This document shows positions 11,648-23,100 of a DNA stretch of 64,000 nt, piece after piece. Numbering within the stretch: position 1 is the first letter of the stretch; every line of letters starts with the position of its first letter. Position numbers and translations under genes: made by a program. A model generated the notes under the pieces. The model did no database searches, was not told the origin of the DNA, and worked only from the letters and a program-made list of their open reading frames with translations. This DNA is from Lasioglossum baleicum (Eukaryota; Arthropoda; Insecta; Hymenoptera; Halictidae), in NCBI RefSeq assembly GCF_051020765.1, contig NC_134948.1:5138501-5202500 (forward strand), given 5' to 3'.

Positions 11648-14532
11648 ATGGCGCCGACACTTAGTAAATTCGAGACGGATCCCACGGGGAAACGAAAGGC
11701 TGGCGCTCTCACCGCGTGGTTACCGATCCTACAAAGGAAAGGCCACTCCACGAAGGAACAAGCCACGAGGAACAAGTAAGCAGACAAGACAGCCGTGTGT
11801 GTCCACGCGAACCAACCTGCATGCAACTCGTCGAAACACTCACGATTGTTTGTTTTTACAGGAACGCGTGGCCCGTTCATGACATACAGTATGTTATCAA
11901 AGAGGTGAGTGTGTGTACCGTCTGCAATCCTTAAATCGGTTCCCATACCCTAACTGTAAGAGTGCAAACCGTTTTTCAGGTGAAGCCAAAGAGCCCGAAA
12001 GCTTACGTCAATGCCAGATTCTTCAAGCAACTACGCCAACTCCTCCGAATCGGTATACCATCCATCATATCGCCAGAAATGGGATTCGTTCTTCTGGTTG
12101 CTGGATCCTTGGTTGCCAGATCTCTCTGCGACCTGTGGATGATAAACATTGGGACTTTAATCGAATCGTGTGTACAATTATCTGCTAATATGAATAATAC
12201 TATTCTCGATTCATTAGCTACATTAGACTTTCTTGTGCTTCAGGTCAATTGTTAATATGGATAAACCCTTATTTAAGAAGCGATTGTTTAAATTCATGAC
12301 TCTTTTGCCTGTGGTAAGTGGAATGTATACGATGAATGAATCGTGCCGTTCATTGCTCTTGTAGACTGCCAACGAAATCTTCCATGATTATATTTATTTA
12401 GATCTCTATCGTGAACAACTTACTGAAATATGGAATATACGAAATGAAGCTGAGGCTACGCACAAATATCACACGAAATCTACTGGATCAGTACCTGAAG
12501 TGAGCGGAACCATCCAAGAACAATTATGAATTATGGATTTGCTTCGAGAAGCGTTTCAAATACAAAAGTGTTCTACTTGTCTACTTTACAGGGGCTTTAC
12601 GTACTATAAAATGACTAACCTGGACAGTCGGATAGCGAATCCGGATCAGCTTTTATCTACCGATGTGGACAAGTTCTGCGAGAGTTGCACGGATCTCTAT
12701 AGCAACGTCGCGAAACCATCATTGGACATATTTATTTACGTTTACAGATTAACGAGCAACCTCGGTGGTCAAGTATGTTAATTCATGCGTTCGTTCGTGC
12801 GCGCCCGTTTACGCTTTCTAATACATCTGTTGCATTATTATAGACACCAATATTAATGCTTTTGTACCTTGTCTTTGCTGGTACTCTGATCACGCATCTT
12901 CGTAAACCGATCGGGTCGATGACAGTGACAGAACAACGGCTCGAGGGCGAGTACCGTCACATGAATTCTCGATTGATCACGAACTCCGAAGAGATCGCGT
13001 TCTATCAAGGAAACAATCGAGAGAAACTGACGATACTAGCTAGCTTCTATAAACTAGTAAGTAACATGCTGTACGCTACGTTTCATCATGTATAAATAAT
13101 GTTACACAGGCGTCTTGTTTTGCAGGTGACGCACCTTCGAAAATGTTTAGAGTTCAAAACGTTCATAGGAACTATCGATAATTTCATCGGCAAATGTAAA
13201 ACACAAATTTCCATGTATTTACACCCGCTTATCGGCAGTGACTCGTTGTCGGTAAAAATAAAATATTGAAAATATATATCTTTTTTTAGACGTGGCAACG
13301 ATCGTAGGGTTCTACGCGGTCAGCCTTCCATTCTTTAAAAAGAACCATCCGATCCTGTCGGGAACGTCTGATCACCGGTTCAAGAGTTACTACACGTACG
13401 GCCGGATGTTAGTGAAACTGGCCGAAGCAATAGGAAGATTAGTCTTGGCTGGAAGAGAGCTAACACGGTTGGCAGGGTTCACGGCCAGGGTCACAGAGAT
13501 CAAGGACGTTCTGGACGACCTGAACGCCGGAAAATACACCAGAACGATGATTTCCGACACGAAGGAAGATTCGATTGGTAGCCCGGGCGCGGGAAAGATT
13601 ATGACCAAAGATAACATTATACGTTTCGATCGTGTGCCATTGATAACGCCGAACGGCGACGTTCTTATCAAAGAGTTGACGTTCGAGGTAAGCTCGGGAA
13701 TGAACGTGCTGGTATGCGGGCCGAACGGCTGCGGAAAAAGTTCCCTCTTCAGAATTCTCGGAGAGGTACGTCGTCGATTTTTATCGCTTTATCAAAATTT
13801 TACGAGCGGCAATGTCTGACTGTTTGAAACCGTTTTATCGGAACAGTTGTGGCCAGTTTGGGGCGGAACGGTGACCAAACCGCCCCGAGGGAAATTATTC
13901 TACATACCGCAACGTCCTTACATGACTCTGGGCACGCTCAGGGATCAGATCATCTATCCTCACACGAAGGAGGAGATGTTACGGCGCGGCAAGATGACGG
14001 ACGACGACCTCAGAAAACTGTTGGATCTGGTTCAGCTGGGTCACCTGTTGGAAAGAGAAAATTTAACGAATTCCGAGGGCCAGGGGTGGGACGTTGTCGC
14101 CGATTGGATGGACGTTCTTTCCGGTGGCGAGAAACAACGTATAGCGGTAGCACCTCGTATCCTCTTTGTCTAAGCTCGTCTTTTTCTGTGAACGATGATT
14201 GACCTGGTTCCGTTAATCCCATAGATGGCTCGACTCTTCTATCACAAACCACAGTTCGCGATCCTGGATGAGTGCACGAGCGCAGTCAGTGTCGATGTCG
14301 AAGACTCGATGTACTCGTATTGCAGGCAGGCGAACATCACTTTGTTCACAGTCTCGCACAGACGATCGCTCTGGAAGCATCACGAGGTAACGAATCAATT
14401 GATACGGTTAATGAAAGTTACAGAGTTCTAATTGCCGAGTGATTCTCGTTTCAGTATTACTTGCAAATGGACGGAAGAGGAGGCTACGAGTTCAAACAAA
14501 TCGAGCCGGACACCGAAGAGTTTGGATCGTGA
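11648..14532 (+). CDS. ABCD3: ATP-binding cassette subfamily D member 3 (PMP70), complete
   Basis: A peroxisomal membrane half-transporter that imports long-chain and branched acyl-CoAs and bile-acid-type substrates for beta-oxidation. It acts as a dimer. Twelve phase-consistent exons: 11648-11775, 11862-11904, 11980-12167, 12244-12313, 12402-12499, 12592-12772, 12844-13056, 13126-13195, 13290-13765, 13847-14146, 14225-14386, 14455-14532. They give 668 residues (human 659). Membrane segments lie in the first ~330 residues. The ABCD EAA-like motif NSEEIAFY is at 283-290. The ATPase has Walker A GPNGCGKSS at about 474, the LSGGEKQR signature at about 580, Walker B FAILDE ending at E605, and the H-loop histidine near 634. 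All catalytic residues are present. The C-terminus EEFGS is near identical to the vertebrate protein. The start has MAPTLSKFE, similar in position to human MAAFSKY. The most N-terminal residues are the least certain part. Confidence 0.95.
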
Positions 14533-17116
14533 ATCTTCGTGTCCCTTGCATCTGATAACGCTTGCCAACATGCAGGGGACGCTACGTTTGCAATCGAATA
14601 GTCGGAACAGACAGAGAAATATTCAAATAACAAACGGATACAGTTTACACGCGCGCGCGCGTGCGCGTTGTCAAACCTGCACAGACTTACGAGTATTGTG
14701 TACATCACTATTTAAAATGTAGCGCATAATACCTGTATATTTTTTATATCAATGTTTTTTAGAGGATAGTATGTAAACGATACCGCGAGACGCGACACAG
14801 GCCTTAACACGCTGACTGCCGCGATTCTTGCGTCGGATTACAAAATTTATTGAATTTCAAATTTTATACAAACGGATACGGAAAGTGATCATCACGCTAA
14901 GTTTGGTTGTCTCGATGTTGTATTTTCCTTTTGGAAGTGATCAGTTACTTCGAAATCGTCGCGGAATATCACTCTTGATTGCCGGTTTTCGGCGGTCAAC
15001 GTGTTAGTCCGTTAGTAAACCTTAAATGTTAATTGTATAAAAATATATGTTCTTCCAATGCTGTCAACAAGGGAAATATAGGATTATAATTCTTTCGGGT
15101 GGAAGTTTAAGCTACTATTCAATTCGACCAACATATTTTTGATACTTAGAAGATTTTTGCACGCGGTTCGGGTACCGGTGCCCGAACTCTCTCGCGCGAG
15201 ATTAGTGAATGTTAAATGTACATCACGTACACGCAGCAATTTCATACCGACATGTATACGAGAGAAATAGAATTTGTAGTCGAAACGATGTTCTATTATA
15301 AGAGTGCAATTGTGATTTGTTATGTGTAGATCACATTGAGCAAACGCGGTCAGAGATCATATATTGGATTGCTGGACAATAAGAGAATATGTAATGAAAA
15401 TAAACGAAAGACGAAACATTCAAGTGATCTTTCGGTTTCCATTCTGAACGTACCAAACAAGAAAATACATACAACACTTTATAGTATGAATACATTTAAA
15501 GTACATTTCGTCGGGTGGCGCGCTCCGACTGAAACAAATAGAATCGCGTATTATTACTTGCGCGTTCTACGTGGCTACATTACATTCAGAACATGCTTCC
15601 TAGAATCCTACAATCGTAGGCGCTAGTTCATTGCACGTCCGATCAAATGCACGTTTTGCGCATGTTCTGCCCTTGAGTGACCTTGAATGACCTCCATAAT
15701 AGGTCATTGTATTCGTCCCGAGACGCTCTATCAGAGTGTAAATAATAAAACACCATATCATTCAATTTAATCATTAAAGTATGACCTTGAGGATGACCTT
15801 CACCCCTCAAAACACGATTTTTTTTATCTGTATATATATAATAAAGCTATTAGGAGTGGCAGAGTTAGATGAGACGCTCTGTATGCATGTACACATTGAA
15901 AATCTTATGCGATTGATTGCACAGCTGGTTCATTGCAAAAAATGTTCGTGCAACGAACGAGTAAGTACCTGCTGTACAATGATAATGTAGTTTACAATAT
16001 TACAATATGCAGAACGATGAAGACAGCGTGTTTCGCTGCTTGTCGGTTTGTTTTCGAAATATCTGCCGGGTGCCGTTGGGCTGCGCGCGCGTCGCTCAGC
16101 CACGAATAGAGCGTTCGGTACACGGTGCTCGGTGCTTGCTCGGTTGCCTTCGATCCGCCATGTTCGTTGACCGTTGATCGATCGGAGTAAGCTCGGCCGG
16201 GTCTGGGAACCTAGCAGAGAAGTCCGGGGCTATCGAGTATTCAGTTGCCGGTCGCAGGTCGCCAGGGTTCGAACGGACGAGAGAGGAGCTGGGCCCTGTC
16301 TTCGGTGCGCGGGCGTGTAAGCGAGATAAGAATAAAAGAAGACGGGACAGACAGACTCTGGCCAGAAGGAAAAAGAAAGAAACAGGGAGAGTCGAGCGTC
16401 GGTGTGTGCGTGCGCTGCGCGTGTGCCTGTAGAGAGTGACTAAGAAAACGGGTGGCAGTGCGACACAACCACGTCGCAGCTCTTGCTACAGCTTGGATAA
16501 TTTCTCGTGGGATCGATCCGAATAAAGAAAGTGGTGTTCCCCTTTGAGTGTTCGATACTCGAGGTTTACGACGGCGAGACGCATTAAATCGCGCAATAGA
16601 TACCCTCCTCGAATCCGAATAATAATTCTCGATTAATCACTTGTCTTTCTCTTACTCTTTCTTCCTCCCTCTCCCTCTTCCTTTCTCCGGATATCTTTTT
16701 ACCGTGTCCGTTTCTCTTTCCCCGTCTTTCTTTCTTTATCTAGCTCTGTCTCTTGTTCTCTTTCTCTCTGTCTTTGCTCCCCTCTCCCTGTCGTTATACG
16801 TATCTCTCTGCGTGTCGTTCCTCGTGGTGTGCGCGTTCCTGAAGGCACCGTGATTGGACCTTCCCCGACACTGTGCTCGTGCATCGCGGACGAGCGCGTC
16901 TCGGACAACCTAGGACGCCGGGAAACAAGCGAGCGAGCTAGCGAGTACAGGTGCAGGTGCGGGTGCGTGTTGCACAGTTGTACGCGGTTGTACGCGGTTC
17001 TAGTAGTAGGTGAGCCGGAGACGCGCGAGACCCTGTAACACGAAAAGGAAAGGGAAGAAGTACGCGCTGTGCGAGGAGTCGACGACGAAGGTGTCGGTAA
17101 CAGTTGTCGTGGCAGA
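14533..17116. other. ABCD3 3'UTR, intergenic spacer and midnolin promoter/5'UTR
   Basis: No coding exon. Features seen are a GCGC-rich run at 14650-14668, AATAAA-type signals near 15740, a cluster of nuclear-receptor half-sites at 15678-15800, and GC-richer sequence from about 16060. The last part contains CT-rich tracts at 16640-16800 and should include the midnolin transcription start and 5'UTR. Confidence 0.45.
15678..15800. promoter_or_regulatory. Cluster of nuclear-receptor half-sites (FTZ-F1/ERR-type)
   Basis: Five half-sites occur in about 120 bp: TGACCTTGA at 15678-15686, TGACCT at 15688-15693, AGGTCA at 15701-15706, TGACCTTGA at 15782-15790 and TGACCTT at 15794-15800. The reverse complement of TGACCTTGA is TCAAGGTCA, the known monomer site of FTZ-F1/SF-1/ERR receptors. 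Binding is inferred. Confidence 0.35.
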
Positions 17117-20100
17117 ATGGACGGTAGCTCAGGTCCGCCGTCGGACGTGACGACGGCGATGGGAACCGAGAACGACGAGGGATCCAAGGTACGGGTAGAC
17201 AGCAACGACTCGAGTGTTTCTGCCTCCTCCGGTGCATCGCCGAGCACGACCGCTTCTGCGACCACCTCGACGTCCTATTCCACATCGCAACCGGAATATT
17301 GCTGCCAGCGTTTGATGAGGGCCTCCTCCGCATCACCTACGCTACCTACGACCTCCTCGTCTTCGTCGTCATCGTTGTCGTCGTCGTCGTTGTCCTCCGC
17401 CTCCTTCTCTTCTTCTTCCTCCACCTCCTCCTCCTTGTCGTCGTCACCGCCGCAGCCGGGGTGTGGCTGCGTTGCCACCACCGTCCTCGAGCCCGACGAA
17501 ATTACCATCAGCATCACGCCGACCACCGGCGGCCAGTTCGATCTTACCGTTGACCGTACCGACACTATCGAAAATCTTAAGAAAATCATCTCGAAGAGAC
17601 TGAAGGTCGGCAAAGAACGCATGTGTTTACTACATCGTGAAAGGTTGGTACAATCTACGTACACACGCATATGTATACCGCGTATATATGTGCACGCATG
17701 CATATCGATACCGCTTCTCCTCCTCCGCCTCGAAAGACACCTTGTGTGTGTATGTATGTATGTATATCCTCGTCATCGAGCGTCCCTTGCCTGTTTCGAA
17801 TAGCCGAGCCATTCCCTCCTCCCGTGATCGTCGTTGCTTGTTTTTCTTGCAATTAAACGAGATTCCAGGGGGGAGCGGTGTTCTCGAAAATCTTCACCTC
17901 GAATCGATGCGAGACGCTTCGGCTCGTCCATGCGGATGAATCCGGGGGGCTGGCTTTTCGTGCTCGGATTTTTCTCACGAACCGGTCGGTCGCGTAGGGG
18001 AGAATTAGGCGCAGACCTCGCCCCACGCTTGCGTATCTCTCTAAAGAAAGGAAAAGAAAAAAAGAAAGAACAGAGAGAAAAAAGGAACGAGACTGGGTAG
18101 AGGTGAACGTGTATACGATCGTTGCTGTGCATACTGGTGTGTGCCGACCGAGAGTCGGAAAGATGCGAGAGAAAGAACCGAACACCACAGCATCGTGCAC
18201 AGACACGATCAAAAGAGCAAGCGAGCAAGAGAGAGAGAGAGAGAGATTGAGAGAGTGGGCATAATATTCGTAGGCGTCGTGGGGGCCACCGCACGGACTG
18301 TGATCCTCCTCCTTCGTGCGAGCACGCGAGAGAAACATGGTGGAGAGGAAGGTTGGCATACCATACTCTTGGGAGTAGGATGTGGTGGAGGTGGTGTAGT
18401 AGGTAGAATATCTCGGGAATCGCGTTCCCGTGAAGTGGAACGGTGACAGCCCTCCGCGGTGAGAGGTAGAAGAAGAAACAGAAACAGTTGGATGGAAAAG
18501 TCGACGTCGTCGTCGCGTCGGGGCCGGCTATTCCCGTACGCAATACATCCCTGGAATTTTCTCTCTTTCTCTTCGTGTCTCCTCCTCCTCCTCCTCTGTT
18601 CTTGGATCCTCGGTCTTGTATCTCGAGTAGCGATGGCCGCAAAGTGCTCTACGAGGTTGATTTTTCGGATTATTCTACGCTAGCTAAGGGTACGAGTAGA
18701 GTTGAATAGAGAAGAGTCGAAATATAAAATGTATACATACATACTTAGTGCGAGCATTCAAATTGTAGCGGCGAGTAGAGCTATGCTTAGCAGTCGACCA
18801 TCAATGGCGCCGCTCTGATCGACGCTCTTTCCGCTAGTACTCACATATCGCAGCTTCAATGTGCTCGTGTCCTAAGCATGTCCGATGGCATTTTGATTCT
18901 ACGCCGAGCGTACAAGCGTTCGGTGCGAGTATTTACCTGTTGCTGGCGGTTTCTTAAATTATGTTTCACAAACCTGTCCTCGTGGACAGTATCGAGATAC
19001 AACCAAATCGGTCGGCTTGAGAACCCCTGCGTCCTCGCGCGATTGGTATTGCTCCTAAAATTCGCAATGAAAAGAAGCGAATACTCTCGACTTATCGCCG
19101 CTTGCTCCTTCTCGGTGCCTGCCGGGCCAGTTCCAGGCGCAGGTAGCACACTCCGCGCCGGTTCCTTACCGCGTATTTGATACGTGTAGATGTGCGAGTC
19201 CGACCTATGCGTGCACTCGTCTCTCAGCTTGGCCGGTGCGTAAGCGGCACGTGCGTGTGACGGATCTTTCGCTGGTGTGCGGATTGTCTCGCTTCTCTTC
19301 TCCTCTCCTCTCCTCTCCTCTCCTCTCCTCTCCTCTCCTCTCCTGTCTGCCCGTTTCATTCCATGGTTTCTTCGGACACGCATGCGTATCGAGTGAGAGA
19401 CGCAACCTAAAGGGCAACATCGTGTTAGTGTCGCTCCGATATATAGAAAAATTGTTACATCTTATCAGCGCTGCCATACTACGCCTACCTTCGAATTATT
19501 CTTCGGGTTTCGTGCTCGGAGAGGGATTCCCGCTATTCTTCTTATCGTCTCTCCACGGTGTCCAACCCGTTAACTCGGAGCAGTTATACCTTGCACACGG
19601 AAATAATTCTGCTCTCAAGCGCATTGTAACGTCTCTATGAATTGCACTCTAATCGCGTTTACAGTAGTTGTCATAATCGGAAAATCATCCGTTCCACGGG
19701 TTGGTCTTTCCGTCTCCTTTAAAAAGAAGCTTGCCTTTGGTCGCAGCGTAACCTTACCGTAACAGTTTCGTGACGCTATTTAGCGTGTGTCATCGCAGAT
19801 CTTATACCACTTAGTCATCCTCGTTGCACGTACAAGGAATGCAGCTTTTTTCCTTCTTGTGCATTTTTGTTGGCGAGGGTCATCCGTCAGGGACTCGTTC
19901 GAATCCTTTGGGCGGTTCAAGTACGTCTCGACGAACCGAGGTCTCTGCGAAACACACGATAAATGTTAATCCAATCCCATTTGTTCACGAATATATTCTG
20001 CGAGCACGTTTCACAAATATTTTCTCTCCGTTGTCGTTACATTTCGTTGATCGAGTACCTACGTTTTTCGTTCGTAAACGACAACATCCAGCTGGCAGCC

Positions 20101-23100
20101 ACGTGGCGTGTTTATGTTTTACATTCTTCGAATTTGGAGTCTTTGGCCGGCGACATTCAAACTGCTGTTGATCGTGAAGTTTAGAAAAAAAAACAAACGA
20201 GAACAAACGTGTTCTGAATGGCCGGCGACTCAACGTTGCGAACAAAACGGAACAGTGCAGCAGAATTTGAAGTAAACAAGCGGACTCGACGGCGGTTCGA
20301 CCTCGAGAACGATAGCAAGCAGAGACAAATATTTATAGCAGGGCTAACCATGAGTGTCCCTGTCCTGTCTTACTTTATGTATTTATATTTATCCGTTTTT
20401 AGACTTTGCTTATTCTTAGCGACTGTCTTCCCTTTCTCCTCCTCCTCCACCGCGTTTTCATTCATATCAGCTCGGCGCCTAGAATATACATATAGATACA
20501 TATGCGCGTGGTTCGTTTATATTTTTCTACGTTCTAATGCCAGGGTCCGAAGATCACGCGGAAAACGAAACCGTTCGTTTGTTCGAACAAAATGATTGTT
20601 TTCCGTCGACTCATTCGAAGGCGAGATAAGCTTCCGCGAATGCGGCGAGACTACGACGGTACCCAGCGGAGCGATCGTTGTGCAAAGAGCAGGCAAAAAA
20701 CGAGATTGTTCTTTCGATTAGCGAGAAAATAGAGATGGATAGGCGGGCTTGCGACGTCGGGAGTTCGACGAAACGGTCGTTTCGCATTTGGGCGAGCACA
20801 AAAGCCGTGCATCTGCATCCTGTACGCCGGAATCTTCACAAATACCGTTAAGCCCGTTTCAGTCGGTTCGAGTGGCGCCGGGTTCGACATATCGAAAGCT
20901 TCGGGAGGTCCTCCACCCTCGCACTTCCGGTTCCGATGCTGCAAACAAACAATTGCCAGATCTCTTTTGTTTCGAAATGAAATTCGAACGCGACGTGTGT
21001 ATCTGAATTCATTCGCAATTTATATATACATACATATTTAGAATAAACCGATTTATTACGAATACTTACGAACAGACGGGTTTATTCGTGTTATCCGAGA
21101 TAACCTTTGTCCAACTCCCTTTTCAGGATTATGTTCGCCCTGCACGAGAGCTCTTCGTTTATTTTGGCTCGAGGTCGCGCGGGATGAATGTTCCGCGGAA
21201 TCGAAGCTCGATTCATACAAACATTGATGACGGAATGCCGGGATTTTCGCAATCGTTTCGGCGACTAGCTCCCCGATACTTTCGAACGTGTGCCAACGCT
21301 TTGACGGGAACCGTTCGTGTAATGATCCGAGAAAAGGTGTGGTGGGCAGGTAATCGGTGCTATTTTTACCGGTAACGAAGCATCGTAAATAAATTTGAAT
21401 CGGCCGTTACCCTGCGGTTGTATAATCCGGACTATCTCTACGTCGCACACGCTATAACGATAGCGTGACGCTGATCGGATCTGCGCGTCGAATAGGTGTC
21501 GACAAATGTTCGTTATCTGGTCTTTGTCACCGACGCTCGTGTGCGCCTCGTCGTCTCTTCGTAGAAGACTTCGGGCTATCAAAGCGGACTGGCATAACGC
21601 GTATATTTTTCATTCGACGGTGGTCCGTTCGCTTTACTAGCGAGAAAAACATCTTCCCTACTTTATCGCTGTCGCGAAGGCAACCAAGATGGTGAACACG
21701 ATGCCATCTATTGCCGTCTGCGTCGAACACCCGAGAAGTCGTCTCTAGTGATGGGCATTATCGACTAAATTCAACTATCGACTAATTACTATTTAGTTAC
21801 TACATACTATCGAATATTTAGTCGATAGTTTGTAGTCGACTGAAATTTCGTTTTAGTGGTTATACGTCTAGATTGCGGGCTATAGTCTATGCCTACGTAT
21901 AGATCTCATTTCTCACTCACTCTTACAGCATTGTGCTGCAGTGCTCACTTAGTATTATAGGCACAGTAAGAGTAAATTGGGGTAAATATACCAGACAATA
22001 ATTAAATAATTAATAATAATAAAAATAATTTTTTTATAATTTCTAATAATTCGATATCGCTAATGAGTGAATGTATTTGATAGTAAATCTTATAAAATTT
22101 ATTCAAAACATCCGCCGTTAAAATTCAACCAATAGCTCGATAGTTTAAGCGACTGATTCAGTAACTGAATTTAGTCGATAGTTTTCAGTCGTTTACAGGT
22201 TATTCTCGTATTTACTCTTATTCTCGATGTTCGCTAGTTAAATGAATAGTAGGACAGTATGGGACAGTACAGAGATATTAAATTTCGTGATTGAATGATT
22301 TTGTCTTTATTTAATAATAAATTCATACACTACGTTATAAATATAAATGTACACAATTTATTTATATCACATATATAGTTTATATTGCATAAATAGCAAT
22401 AAGATTTTAACATCCAATATGAATTAAAGTATTGAAATATCTATTACATATTTCATTACTTGCATATTTGCACGTCCTGTCATAATTATGTATTTCTAAC
22501 CTTGTCGTTTCATCGTCTGACACTGACATTTGAAATTTCAAGATGGCGACGTGTAAACAGTCGACTGAAAATAGTAGTTGAATACTATCGATTTAGTCGA
22601 TAGTTTTTAGTCGATGGTGCCCATCACTAATTCGTCTCCTCTGTCCTTTGGTTGTGTACTGTCGCTTTCATGGGAGAATTCTTACGAAATAATCCGACGC
22701 GCGGAATTTTTAATGGGGCATTACGCTGAAAACAGCGTATGTCGACGGTCGAAAGTAAAAGTTAACGGTGCACGGAGACACTCTTCTCTCTCTCTCTCTC
22801 TCCCTCGCCTGAACATGCACACGCAGCAACGAACAAAGGGACGGAGCAGGGGAGGAACGACGATCGTGTTCAATTACAAATATTTTGCGAGAGCTTACCG
22901 GAATGGAAGGTGAAATTTCTTGGGAAGGAAGTTGCACAACTTCCGGTTCACGCTAAGTCAATATCAATTTCTCGCGAGCTGTTTGCGGCTTCGTGCCCCC
23001 TCGTACCGTTCACTACGGGCGACAGTACCGCTTTATCGGGCCGGTCTAATCTCGAGGATCGTGCCCGTCTCCGTTATCATCGTTCCTCCTTTTGTTTTCC

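Noticed and set aside
17275..17703. Minus-strand acidic ORF opposite midnolin exon 1
   Set aside because: It is the antisense shadow of the poly-Ser TCG/TCC repeat and has no family resemblance.
17773..18642. 289-residue minus-strand ORF in midnolin intron 1
   Set aside because: It is low-complexity Arg/Ser/Leu sequence spanning CT/GA microsatellites. No domain, start context or splice support was seen.
19870..19910. tRNA T-loop-like GTTCGAATCC
   Set aside because: No matching acceptor or anticodon stems could be built around it.
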